Source: Paracorniculantispora psalliotae
Taxonomy: Eukaryota > Ascomycota > Sordariomycetes > Hypocreales > Cordycipitaceae
Length of the DNA stretch: 64,000 nucleotides
Assembly (NCBI GenBank): GCA_002796755.1
Contig: PHFE01000022.1
Location: 726,126 to 790,125 of the forward strand
Direction: 5' to 3'
Shown here: in pieces, positions 1 to 10,410 of the stretch
Layout of the letters: the number at the start of each line of letters is the position of its first letter
Position numbering within the stretch: the stretch's first letter is position 1
The notes under the pieces: generated by a model
Databases searched by the model: none
Seen by the model: only the letters and a program-made list of their open reading frames with translations
What the model was told of the DNA's origin: nothing
Program-made: the position numbers and the translations under genes

Positions 1-384
1 ATGAACTAAATTTTGAGACGAATGAACAAAAATAGAAAATAATAATTTAGGCAATAAATATCGCGACGCAGTCAACGCTACCATTACTGGTACATTTGAC
101 CTCGCCGTTTTTTTACCAGCAATTAGTTGCCACACGCCCAAGAACCAGGGCAAAGGGTGTGGTGTCTTTCAGACTGTCAGACATGTACAGAAAGGTATAT
201 CCACTCAAGGTAGGTCATCTTTGATTTACCACATAAAAAGCGGCAGTGCTATCAAATGTCTTGAAGGTTACATCAGAAGCTCCAGCCATGGCAAAGAGTA
301 TGCGTACTAGGTAGTAACTTGGAGCCGCCGGGGCAAGATATTCCAAGCTGAAGCCCGCCTACAAGGCTACAACCTGCCACGGCT
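1..384. other. 3' flank, no gene seen
   Basis: No coding region or RNA gene is recognisable here. It lies downstream of the minus-strand secreted-protein gene and probably includes its 3' UTR. Confidence 0.5.
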
Positions 385-940
385 TTAAGTCAAAGCACAG
401 AGGCCATTGCACACATATGCGTTGAAGGGGCCGCAACCACCAGCTACAGGCGCAAATCAGCCAAGAAACACAGAAGGAAAAGAAGAGAACGATGGACTTA
501 CAAAACATGCCACAGTTGTCGCGATGATAATCACAAGAAATACCGCTAGGGCAGTCGCTGCTTGGCCACTCGTCCGTGCACGAACAAAAAGTCTGCCCCC
601 TGCCACGGAGCTTCATGGCCGCAGCCTGCGCGGGCGGACGGCCGCCCTTTAGAATGTTGGAGCACTCGGTTTCGCCAAAGGCGGCGTCGCAAGCCGCTTG
701 GAAGGATGGAAGCTGCCCAACGTCCAAGTTGGTGACAATACGCTCTGCATCATCAAGGACGCGGTTCTGGGCGTCGTTGAGCGTGTTAGCGTGGGTCTGG
801 CGGTAGTTGGCGATGCGCTGCAGCTCGGCTGGAGCCATGTGCTCGGAGTAGGTGGCTTTGTCGAGGACGTTGGCGGCGACGGTGCCGGGGGTGGCGAGGG
901 CAATGGCCAAGATGGATTGGACGAGGAGTTGGTACTGCAT
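385..940 (-). CDS. small secreted cysteine-rich protein, two exons
   Basis: Exons on the minus strand are 940..502 and 443..385, giving 165 aa. The unspliced frame runs on into low-quality sequence, but a GTAAGT donor at 501 and a CCTGTAG acceptor ending at 444 define a 58-bp intron. Removing it yields a Cys-rich tail ending CNGLCALT before a TAA stop. Residues 1-22 form a hydrophobic signal peptide (MQYQLLVQSILAIALA, then TPGTVAA). The mature part has 10 cysteines, eight of them in the last 55 residues, including FCSC and CGPFNAYVC. No transmembrane segment or GPI signal is visible. A TATA box lies about 120 bp upstream of the ATG. The family is not recognised; size and cysteine content suit an extracellular or effector-like protein, which is inference. 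Function unknown. Confidence 0.7.
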
Positions 941-1060
941 GGTGATGGGTTTGATGAGATGTTTTTAATATGAGGGGTAGTAGAATCGATTTTGGTTTGA
1001 AGTAAAAGTTGTAGAGTGTTGTAGTTTGGTTTCTGGGGAATAAGAGTGCGGAAGCAGACG

Positions 1061-1068
1061 CTTTTATA
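1061..1068 (-). promoter_or_regulatory. TATA box of the cysteine-rich secreted gene
   Basis: TATAAAAG reads on the minus strand, 121 bp upstream of the ATG at 940, a usual distance for a regulated fungal promoter. Confidence 0.5.
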
Positions 1069-1797
1069 GTTGGAAGAACAAGACTTTTTGGACCAAGAAA
1101 ACGGTGACCCGACACTGTTGCCTTGTGCCAATATGAAGCTGAAAGCACCATCGCGAGGGCCATCGTCGCAATGGTAGCCGTTTGTCCCTAAGCGCATGAT
1201 GGTAGAAAAGAGCTGAAATGGGATATCACGACGGACTAGGGAATGATGGTTGAGACTAAGACGGTTGATCGACAGCCAGCCTTTCGTTTTGCTCGCAAAA
1301 GAAAATCACGGTCGGGAACAAAAGGCACCATGACGAAGCCTCGCGTCTCAATACTGACCTCAGCTACGAGGAACAAAGCAACCGAGCTGCGTCATTCAGA
1401 CAAAATGTCAAGTTTGTACAGGGTCGCAACATTGCGAATGAGGAGGTTGAGGTCGGCGAATCGTACCGCCGGCTTACGAGCCCGCCACGCCCGGGTATAA
1501 GCACAGGGCTAAAACATGACCAGAGATCGACAAAGAGCAACGATTCACTAACCTACTCTGGGGCAATTAATCACTGGTCAGGCAGTGTCAGCCTCATCTC
1601 GTTTTCTGATTTTGGCCAGAGGTGGATTAGCCTCGGGCTCAGGTTGCGACCAAAACAGGATAATTTGATTTCAGCTCTGCCTCCTTTCAAAAATGATTCG
1701 GCAGTTTTTTTGCGGAGCGAAACTTGCCTCAACTCTGTGCGACCGACACACACGTTGGAGCGGTGGGCGAGTGACTTGTCGTGACCCGAGGAGCCGA

Positions 1798-1851
1798 AGC
1801 CTTCGGAGCTGAAAAAGCCTTCGGAGCTGAAAAAGCCTTGGGAGCTGAGAG
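1798..1851 (+). repeat. three tandem 18-bp repeats
   Basis: The unit AGCCTTCGGAGCTGAAAA occurs twice exactly (1798-1815, 1816-1833). A third, diverged copy follows (1834-1851). It lies about 360 bp upstream of the Zn2Cys6 gene start. Function unknown; it could be a short minisatellite or a regulatory repeat. Confidence 0.7.
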
Positions 1852-2209
1852 GAGCGACGACTTACACACACGACATCATCATTTGAGACTAGATGTTTGC
1901 GCCAACGCCTCCACAATCAGCGCTGCCCAGGCCAGACCGTCTCAAGCCCTCTACGCCACCCTTTTCACATTATCATACAAGGCGTCCAGATCTACGGCGC
2001 TTTCAATCTCGTCTCCGCCCCGCCTGATCACAACAGCCAAGACAGCCTCATCGCAGCGTCCAAGGCATTCTTGCTTCAGAAAGAGTGCCACTAAAGAGCG
2101 CCTCTTTTTTTTCTTACCCTTTTTTTCTTCTTTTTTTTTCGCCTTGATCTACAATTGAGGCCCTAGCTCCCAACATTGCAGCGCGAAAGGTCGTACTTTT
2201 GCCGTCGAC

Positions 2210-3023
2210 ATGGTACGCCCTCAGCCTGAGCCTGAGCCTGAGCCTGAGCCTGGGCCTGAGCCTCGTTCTGGTCTCGGCGCTGGACATGTGGTTGTCCGAA
2301 AGAAGAAGAAATGGGCAACAAAGTCACGAACTGGTTGCTTAACCTGCCGGTAAATACAATTTCTACGTCATTTCCCACCCTGCTTGCATTCCTTGTTAAA
2401 TATTTTTTAAAGTGGTCTATTTCGTAGAACGCTTTAGCCCTCTTGCTTCTGCTTCCTCTTCTTTCACTAACGATAGAATAAAATTAGCAAGCGCCGCGTC
2501 AAATGCGACGAGGCGACGCCCATCTGTCGACGGTGCTCCACGGGCTACTTTAACTGTCACTACGGCGCGCTGATTCCCCTCGGCGATGCGACGCGGCAAA
2601 ATGATCATGACGACCGTGGTGGCCTGGAGCGTTTCGCAGATGCGCGGCGCCTGCAGCAGAGCAGTGAAGAGCACATCTACACAGAGGATGAGCCGTTTGA
2701 CTGGGACTACCAGCAGGCTATTCGCTACTGTACGTCGCGCAATGCATACATAGATTCTGAATGGGGTATTTCGCACATGAACATGAAGCCTCAAGCTAAC
2801 TGGCTGGACAGACTTTGCCGTCATCAGTCCCGCCCGTTGCGCCGAAGGCGGCAAAGTAGCCCATCCTACCTTTAGCCCATCCACTGCGGAACATTACACG
2901 TTAATGGTCATTTGCACCCATCTCGTATTCCACAATGTCACGTCTAGGTTCCCCGTATCAATGCATGGGTGGCGTAAATCTGGGGTACCCGGGGGACATG
3001 TCCATTGTGCGTGCGTAGATTAG
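2210..3023 (+). CDS. short Zn(II)2Cys6 DNA-binding protein, possibly truncated
   Basis: Exons are 2210..2349, 2488..2729 and 2812..3023 (197 aa); all phases join. Introns show GTAAAT..TTAG and GTACGT..ACAG. After a Pro-Glu repeat (residues 5-18) and a basic stretch, the binuclear zinc cluster appears at about residues 42-69: C-x2-C-x6-C-x6-C-x2-C-x6-C (CLTCRKRRVKC then DEATPICRRC). It is split by the first intron, as is common for this family. A linker with FDWDYQQAIRYYFAVISPAR follows, as at the start of fungal regulatory domains, but the frame then stops. Normal family members are 500-900 aa with a large middle homology region; none is visible before the next N gap 680 bp away. It is therefore either a truncated gene or a genuinely short binder that could compete for sites. 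Target genes unknown. Confidence 0.65.
2225..2260 (+). repeat. coding CCTGAG hexanucleotide repeat
   Basis: Six CCTGAG units (one is CCTGGG) encode a Pro-Glu run at the N terminus of the Zn2Cys6 protein. Such coding microsatellites often vary in length between strains. Confidence 0.85.
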
Positions 3024-3706
3024 GGTATAAAACCGCCTTGAAATAGCCACTCTTCATCCATCTTTCGATAATGTAGCGGCTGATGCTATTGCCACACTGG
3101 GTTATGGGTAATGTAAATGGGTCGTGATTCAACTGACGAGCCTGGAGCTTACCGTCCAACCAACAACAGAAATGGGCGAATGAGATTAAGACTATGAGTC
3201 GTGACAAGGATGGTCGGTTCGTAATCAACTTAGTGTGTTGCTAGTGACAGCGGGACGCGAAGGGACCACCGCGAAAAAGGTGGTGACGGCGCTTGCCCCT
3301 TGTCACATGCTCTAAATCCTCTTCGTAGCCAATGACAAACAGCCAACAATAATTGGAAAAACCAGAAAACAAGGAAACGCGATTGAGAGGGGGCTGGAAA
3401 CACCTGGTATAATCTCGGTACGCCGAGGAAGAACTAAAACTGGCGCCGAAGAGAACGGATATCTAAAAATGGGGTAAGTACGAAAAAAAGGGAGCGTGGG
3501 AGCCGAATCGGATTACAAAACAAGAGGAATGAGACAAACATCTCGATGCTAAAAAGGAAACTGCTAAATGGCTTCTTCACGATATAACCTGATTTGCTCA
3601 AGGTTCTGGTACATACGGCCATAGATATCAGAAAATTCGGGATCCCGTCTGCTCTCCCATAGACAAGCTGATAATCGGCAGATTAGTAGTTGGGTCGGTG
3701 ACGACC

Positions 3707-3732
3707 NNNNNNNNNNNNNNNNNNNNNNNNNN
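3707..3732. other. assembly gap (26 N)
   Basis: A run of 26 undetermined bases. Frames crossing it are not evidence for genes. Confidence 0.95.
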
Positions 3733-4539
3733 TGTTCATTTTTGTTTTGCTCGTCAAGCTGTTTAAATGTGAAGATGTAGGATGTAAGTGTATAGCTTCA
3801 TTGATGCAGGACGTGGTGGTGTGCAGCCTGCATGTCGCAGCCCCATGCGGCCTGTGTCGGCCAATGGCGCTTACAGAGGATACGTGATTGGTCGCCTTCC
3901 CGATACATGAACAAGGTCGGAGAGGTGTTGAGCAGCATGGGCAAGACACGAGTGCTGCCTTGCTCTCGTCTGAATGGCCGTATTCTCCGAATAGTGGCCA
4001 TTGGTGCAGCTGATCTTAACCCACTTTGCACCCTGTGAGGTTGTTTTCTCGAAGATGAACCGACAGAGGCTTGGTCTCATCCGGAGTGCTAAGGCAAGTA
4101 TTGCGGCAGGTTCGCACGGCGGCTAGACATATATCCTTGTACGGCCCATTGTCTTCTGAAGAGGCCACTCGTTGCCGGTAATGCACAAGCTGAATGCTGG
4201 GAAGACAGCAACTTTCAACAGCTGCCTATAGCATGCTTGGTTGAATGTCCTTGTAAGGCTGCACTTGGATGCAAGGCGATGGGCTGCCAATGGCTGGCAA
4301 GGGACTCCTCAGTGGACTACAGTGGACTACAATGAACGTGGCCGCTGGCAGGCGAGCGGGCAGTGGCCACCCACCAGAGCCAAGGCGGTTGTGCTGCGAC
4401 GTACATCAGGTAGAAGTACCCAGGAAGGGGAATCACCTGAGGACAATGTCTTTTTTTGGGAGCGGGGAGAACACGTTTATGGAAGAATTCACTGAGCTAA
4501 AACATCCTCCCACCAAAACTAGGGTAACCTAGTGCCGGC

Positions 4540-4760
4540 TACAAGAGGAAGATACTTAAGTATAAGTAACTTTAGTAGCATAGACCCTTATAAGCGCTAT
4601 ATTCGGTTGTTCGTGGTCTGCTAGTAGTTTATCTTAGCCTAAAAACGCTTATAAGATAACTATATAGCTATAACAAGACCTAATAGTATACTATAATGGA
4701 TAGAAGTAGATTATAGATAAAATGCTCTTTATTTTATTGTATTGTGCTCTTAGTATCTAC
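4540..4760. repeat. TA-rich, CpG-poor decayed repeat island
   Basis: The composition changes sharply to TA-rich sequence dominated by TATA, TAGTA and ATAAG words with almost no CpG. It contains a 10-bp inverted pair, CTTATAAGCG at 4587-4596 and CGCTTATAAG at 4646-4655. This resembles a RIP-mutated repeat remnant of filamentous ascomycetes. The mechanism is inferred from composition; no transposon ORF is recognisable. Confidence 0.45.
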
Positions 4761-5470
4761 TCTAGATTATGCTGATCTGCAATGGCTCGCGGGAGTGTAT
4801 TGTCGTCAATTGTAGTGAGTGCCTCTGGGTAGAGGCCTGTTGTGTTTTGTGTAAAAGTATGCAAGCCACGTTTTGATGGCGGAACCAAGTGACGAGCAAG
4901 TGATACGATGACATTTTGTCCAATCCAAATACTTCAGTGCCCGCTGGACGTACAGATAGGGTATGGCTTTCGGCACAAAAGTGGGAGCCTGGTACATATC
5001 GAGATGCCTCTCGCTTTGCGCCAGGTTGGGTAGTAGCGTAAGTGAATACGCGGCTCTGTTGCGCTGCCTCTCTGGTGCACGCCCGTCGGATACTGGCGAG
5101 GAAGATGCGGACGCGCAGATGGTACGATGATGCTGCTTTTGCACATGGAACAAAATACAAATGGATAGTCTTTGTCATAAGTGAACGGATGTAAGTCATC
5201 TTTCATCACACATGGTGCGATTTCCTGTTCTGCCCCCGGAACGGGGTGCTGATTGGGACATGTTGGCGAGTGGCAACATGTTAGTGACATCTATCCAGCC
5301 TACAAAGGTTTTGCTTTTTGAGCCAAATCAAGGATCCGTTAGTGATCATACACTTTTTCGGTCCACGCTCTCCTGCTGGAAAGGGGCCATGGTGGGATTC
5401 TATTTATTACTAACTTTTGGACGATTATCGTGTTTTTTCTCGTTCCCTACTTCTGTCCCCAAAACCGTTA

Positions 5471-6025
5471 CTACTCGCTGGCTTGAATAAACCCCCAGAG
5501 TGTACCGTTAGACGCCTGTACGTCAACTCTAGCACCATCAGCGCGAGCAGACAGGGGTCTAAACCCGTACCAGTGCGGGCTTTGAATGCGATATCCACCC
5601 CGCTGCTTGACCAGCATAAAATTCTCATGCCCTTGCTGCGCAGTTGCTTGCGCAACAAGCTTCCACGAATCGTCACGACCCAAGAATGCATATTGATCGA
5701 GATTGCGGAAACCTATAAAATAATCGGTGTCGGTACAGAGCCACTTCCATCGCATAGGGATCGGTCGATTCGTTTCATATTCGGAGACATTGTCAAGGAT
5801 CAGATGACCTGCTGGGTGACGGGATAAGACTCGCCCATAGGTCTTGTCAACAATGATGATAATATCGCCAGGCACCGGGTCGTGCGTTGCGTTGCCCTGT
5901 CCGAGCTCGATCCATATTCCAATAGAGGCATCATCGTTCAGTTCGGTTGCGGGCGTGAACAAGCCGTTTTGCGTCGAGCCCATCGTCGTTGATTCGGCCC
6001 CGCCAGCGTACGTGGTATCAGACAT
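5471..6025 (-). CDS. beta-trefoil-like hypothetical protein
   Basis: A single exon of 184 aa from the ATG at 6025 (MSDTTYAGG); the frame stays open further upstream, but this start gives a sensible N terminus. There is no signal peptide or membrane segment, so a cytosolic or unconventionally released protein is likely. The second half has aromatic-glycine repeats such as DYFIGFRN, YAFLGRDDSWKLVA, GGYRIQSPHWYGFRPL and GTLWGFIQ. Together with YGRVLSRHPAGHLILDN earlier, the spacing resembles the beta-hairpin repeats of fascin/ricin-B-like trefoil folds. This is pattern-based; no catalytic motif is seen. It may bind sugar or protein, but function is unknown. The neighbours give no pathway clue. 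Confidence 0.65.
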   Translation of the reverse strand: MSDTTYAGGAESTTMGSTQNGLFTPATELNDDASIGIWIELGQGNATHDPVPGDIIIIVDKTYGRVLSRHPAGHLILDNVSEYETNRPIPMRWKWLCTDTDYFIGFRNLDQYAFLGRDDSWKLVAQATAQQGHENFMLVKQRGGYRIQSPHWYGFRPLSARADGARVDVQASNGTLWGFIQASE

Positions 6026-7694
6026 GATGTCGACAAGGTGGTAGGATGCGTGCCCAAGATGAGGTCGGTATCTTCCAGACAGAGAGGAGGGAGTTAGGGG
6101 GGAGGCACAGCGACGCACGTGCTACAGAACGAGCCCCAAATGTTGCCGAAAATAAATGGCTGGCATGAGCAGCATCACGCGAGTGGCTTGCAGGTGAGGT
6201 GTCACAAAGCCCAGTAAGTGTCTTGCCGCCCAACTGCATTTTTACAAAAGTATACAACAGCCACTATTGCCATGCATTTCGTGATTCTTTTCACACACAC
6301 ACGTCTTGTTACTGCTGTTTTGTCCAAAAACCATTTATAAAAAAACTCAAGCGACGGACGATCCTGCCAACCACGCCCGCGGTTGGTGCCTCAGTAAAAT
6401 GTCCCCTCCCAGGCCCGGGCCAGGTCACATGCCTGGCGGCCACTGCAGGCTAACAGAACCTCTGAGGCAAAGCCATTGACTTCAAGTCTGGTAAAAGTCA
6501 GGGTGTGGCAGACAACTGTTTCGCCATCAAATCTTTTTGCAGACATTGTTTACGGCAAGTGAGTGGCGTTGCTACTAAGAGTGAATCCCTGGCCAGGTCA
6601 GTGTTAGTCGAGGCGAATCCGCAGGCAGACGAGGCGACCGTCATGGTGCGTCCGTAAAAGTGCGGGCAGTGTAGTGGCTACATGGTTCCATTTCTGAGGA
6701 GAGCTTTCGATACTAAGCCAACAAGATCCATAGTAAGGACACCCCTCATAGGCGTTGAGCAATAGTGGTGTTGGCTGACCGTACTGTCATCTTGTGGAGA
6801 GTCCAGTCACAGTGTATGGCTCAACAAACACCACTTTGTTCTTGCGAAACGTGTTGCTCAAAAACAGCTTTAAAGCCACTCAAATGCAACTAGTATTTGC
6901 AATCGAATGCACCACGGCATCTCGGCATGAAGTCTGCAAGCCACTGCGCACCGCACCAATTATGTCGCAGGGTTAGTACGCAAGGGCAAACCAGCTCACC
7001 AGACAGGGAATCCAAATTTGAACTGCTTCATTAGTGTCAGTAGACCATATTCTGCGAAGCTGTTGTGTTGGTGGCTGAAGCGGGGGTGATGAACAGACGA
7101 ATCAATCCCTGCTTGAGCGAACTAGGGCCTTGAAACTGCTACTAGCACCGTTCCTCGGCTGCATGGACGGAAGCTGATACTTTGCTCGTCTAGTAGCATC
7201 AAACAGCGCTTGAAATAATAAGCGGCATTATGTAACCCTCTGCCACGGGCGCATGCTAGCAGGTATCTGGCCATCGCCACATTGTTGGTGTAGACAATGA
7301 GCTTCCTTCGCTTCATGGCAGACTCCATCACCAGCCTGGTTCGCCTTGTCTTTTGCACCCAATTGCGAAGCACGTGGTAATAATGAGGCATATTTCATCA
7401 TAATCACCTTCGTAGACCACAATGTCCAAGGAATAATCCATGCCATAGACGAGCTGCAGCTACGACTAACAGCGCTACGCTAGCTGGTGCACTGCAGACA
7501 CTACATGAGCTCGCGACATTTGGAGGATTCAAATACGTCAATTTTGTAGGAAACAGGTTATATAAAGATGGCCCATTTCCCACCTCAATCCGTAAACATA
7601 TTTTCTATCCATCATCTTATCATCTTCTTTGCCTCATCCTGAAACACCCTTTGCGCCCTTAGTCAACAACGCTCAGCCTTCCGCAACCGCAACA
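6026..7694. other. intergenic region, no gene seen
   Basis: A divergent spacer of 1.7 kb. Minus-strand frames at about 7122-7446 looked weakly protein-like but are broken by stops and match no family I know. The only signal noted is the TATA box at 7559. Confidence 0.5.
7559..7567 (+). promoter_or_regulatory. TATA box of secreted-protein gene
   Basis: TATATAAAG lies 128 bp upstream of the ATG at 7695, followed by a CT/CA-rich leader typical of strongly expressed fungal secreted-protein genes. Confidence 0.5.
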
Positions 7695-8428
7695 ATGAAG
7701 ACGTTCTCTGCTATTGATCCTCTTATCACTGCCCTTATTATGGGTAGCGTGGGATTAGCTGCTCCCGGTAATATCCCAAACTCGACATACATCCCGCCTC
7801 ATTAACCAGAGTACGATTCTCCAGGCAGCTTCCCCGCGGCCGCTCCCTCTTCTCCGCTGGCTGGCTACGGCATCGATGTTCTCCTGTGGGTCATTGAAGT
7901 GCGCCCTGGCCAAATCAAGACCTTCAGCGGCACTGTCCAGGAGGTTTACAGCCAGGTGCTCAAGCACAACCCCGAGTACCAGCTTCCTACGGCTGTTGAA
8001 CCGCGCAGCGAGGTTGCCCGCAGCGGGCTCGAGCTCCAGGCCAGTTCCTCTAACCCGCTCTGCGGCAACTTTGGCCTCGCGCACAAGAACCATATACAAG
8101 AGGGCATTACCTACCTGCACACCCGGCGCAACTCTCCTCGCAACGGCCCGGGTCCCAGCAACTGCGCACGCGTCAGCTGCTCCTACAACTCCGCCATCTA
8201 TCGGTGCAACGATGTAAGTTGAGTGTTGATTCTCGCGGCTTGAAAAAAAACTTTTATTGACATGCCAAATTCAAGAACGACTATAACTACAGTCGTAACG
8301 GCTGGAACGGCCTCGCCGACAGCGCCCAGACAATTTTGGGAGTCTGCGCCGCTGGCGCTGATGAGGTCTGTGGCCAGAATTTCAAGCAGGGCAACTGGAA
8401 CACTGTCGTTTGCCATGATTACTGCTAA
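7695..8428 (+). CDS. small secreted protein, RVSCSYNSAI family
   Basis: Three exons (7695..7767, 7825..8213, 8276..8428) give 204 aa; introns are GTAATA..CCAG and GTAAGT..TCAAG. Residues 1-24 are a signal peptide ending LAAPG. The mature protein has a variable N-terminal part and a conserved-looking C-terminal domain: LCGNF, a YLHTRR segment, GPGPSNCARVSCSYNSAI, YRCND, then ADSAQTILGVC, VCGQNF and NWNTVVCHDYC. The PGxCxRVSCSYxSAIxxCND pattern with a later GQxFxxxNWN motif recurs in small secreted proteins of plant- and insect-associated fungi, as I recall the family; its biochemical role is not established. The cysteines probably form disulfides. Extracellular location is well supported by the leader. 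Function unknown. Confidence 0.8.
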
Positions 8429-8662
8429 TTTAGCGGTTGAATGAGTTGGCATAGAGAGTAATTCTATAGTCCAAACTCTTTCACATACTAGATTATCTTT
8501 CTATAACCTAGAGGCTGGTTGACGGCACAGCGTGGCACTTGGTACCCGTTCTTTGGTTGAGCACATCATTAAAAGGCCCTGGTGAAGCTTCTCGACCTCT
8601 TTTTTTTTTATATAAATTTAAAACATTTTCATCGATACATGCTTCGAATTCTGTGTCCAATT

Positions 8663-10410
8663 CTACTGCACATGTTCTTTTTCCTCTGCTTTGGGAATTC
8701 GGACCATCGTCGCCGCAATTATGGCCGCCACCAGAGACAGTGCAAGGCCAAACCACCAAATTGCGCGCATGCCCTCCAACCCAATCTCGCCGGAGGGCAG
8801 CTGGTCAACCTTGATCCCGATGGAGTCAGATACCGAGGTCATGATAGCAAGTGTCAAATTCTGCACGGTCACAAGCAGGCTGCCGGCAGACCCTTGGTAT
8901 GATCTTGGCACACTAGACGTGATGAAAATGGTGGCGGCGGCAAAACTCAGGTCAGGACCAAGCGATGCCAGTGCCACGGCCGGCATTGACAGAGCCCAGT
9001 AGGAAGTGCCTGGCTGCTGAGGGAGGAAGAAGACATTTCCTATGCCGAAGAAGATCATACTCGTTGCCAAGATCCAGTGGCCAGGGAGAATGTGCAAGGT
9101 CCTGGAGACGATCCAGACGGCAGCAACCCCGACCAAGGCATTGGGAAGAAGGTAGAGTGCTACTGTAAAGGGCGATGCTCCTTGGTATCGGATCCAGAAT
9201 TGGATTGCGTAGAATTGCCATGCACCGGCTGGAAATCGTTAGCATCTTACCGCCAGAACTGTGATGAGGAGGGCAACTCACCGTAGCCACCAAATCCAAA
9301 TACATAAGCCAATAAAACTGGCACGAACCCAGGAATCTTCCAAATGCCGTTTGGTATAAGAGGTCGCTTTACGTAGGGAGCAGAGAAGTAAAATGCGACC
9401 AGCATAAGGAGGCCTACGATAACGAGGGAGTATGTGTATGGGTTCCATTGGACGGACGAGCCCTGGGTAAGGCCAAACAGAATGAGACCGCTGCCGAGAG
9501 AGGCCAATGCAGCTCCGATGTAATCGAATTGTTTAATCGACGGCACATCCACGGAGTTGCTATCCCTTGCCGGAAGGAGAGGGGGAATAGTAAAGTAGGC
9601 GGCCACAGCACACGCGCAGAGGAATATGGATGTACTGCCGAAAATCCAAGGTAGGTGAGAGCTAAGAGCACCTCCTTGCATGGCTCCGATCCAGAACCCG
9701 AACGGCGCGCCGGCTGCCATCATGGAAAAGACACGAGTCTTGCGCAGACCCGGATTATATACTCGTCCCAGCACGCTCATCGAAGCTGATACGAGGACGC
9801 CGACCGCCAGTCCCTGCATAGCACGGGAAACGAAAAACATAACCTTCAGCTCCGGCGAGATGACCAGCGCCGATACCATATTCCAGATAGCTTCCCATGC
9901 AAAGGCGCCGACCATGAGAGGCTTTGGTGGCGCCAAGTCGGCCAGCGGGCCGAATACGATGACGGAGAGGCCGCTCGCGAGCGTGGATGAGCCCACGAGC
10001 CAGGGTATCTGGGACGGAACGATATCCAGGGCTTTTTGGAATACAAATTGATTGACAGTCATATGACCGAGTGTCAATGAAAAAATTACCTGCCCTGCTG
10101 TGCAGACGAGGACAAAGATAATCTCCGCCATGAGGTTGGGCAGCTCCGGCGGCACGCCTTGCGGCATGAGACGAGCCGGGCTGCCTCGTTCCTCAGACAG
10201 GCCGCTTAAATCATCGCGGTTGCGGATTTCCACAGGGTCAATCTGTCGGCTGCGGACACGGCTCAATTCAATCATCAAGCTGGGCGATGTGGTATCGGCA
10301 ATGTCCCTGCTATTGACGGTGACAACCGACCGAGTTTTGGCGAGCCCGAGCGGTTCGCCACGGGCGCCGGAGGACTCTGCGAGGTATTCCGTCTGTGTCT
10401 GGGTTGCCAT
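8663..10410 (-). CDS. MFS transporter, Atr1/Amf1-like drug exporter family
   Basis: Two exons (10410..9282 and 9228..8663) give 564 aa. The intron is GTGAGT..TTCCAG with a GCTAAC branch site. A hydrophilic N terminus of about 95 aa precedes multiple membrane segments, roughly 12-14 in total. Recognisable stretches are TLGHMTVNQFVFQKALDIVP in TM1-2, a loop-2 region with VFGPLADLAPPK, GAWQFYAIQFW after the splice site, and a late SLGPDLSFAAATIFITSSVP. These resemble the yeast Atr1 (aminotriazole resistance) and Amf1 (low-affinity ammonium) branch of proton-driven transporters in the plasma membrane. Substrate cannot be assigned: aminotriazole-like drugs, borate or ammonium are all possible by family. 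No biosynthetic genes sit beside it, so a role in metabolite export is not indicated. Confidence 0.88.

Larger units (their letters stand above)
941..2209. other. divergent intergenic region with pyrimidine tracts
   Basis: The spacer separates the minus-strand secreted gene from the plus-strand Zn2Cys6 gene. It holds the TATA box at 1061-1068, a 3x18-bp repeat at 1798-1851 and T-rich tracts at about 2104-2141, likely in the 5' region of the Zn2Cys6 gene. The open frames across it look like chance frames. Confidence 0.5.
3024..5470. other. gene-poor spacer with gap and decayed TA-rich patch
   Basis: About 2.4 kb has no supportable gene. Open frames are short, overlap on both strands and show no known domain. 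The stretch includes the N gap at 3707-3732 and the TA-rich block at 4540-4760. Confidence 0.55.

Noticed and set aside
5417..5827. 136-aa plus-strand frame
   Set aside because: Overlaps the beta-trefoil-like gene on the opposite strand; no domain.
7122..7446. Minus-strand frames resembling ankyrin-like or immunity-related fragments
   Set aside because: Short, broken by stops, no start or splice signals that join them, and no clear motif.
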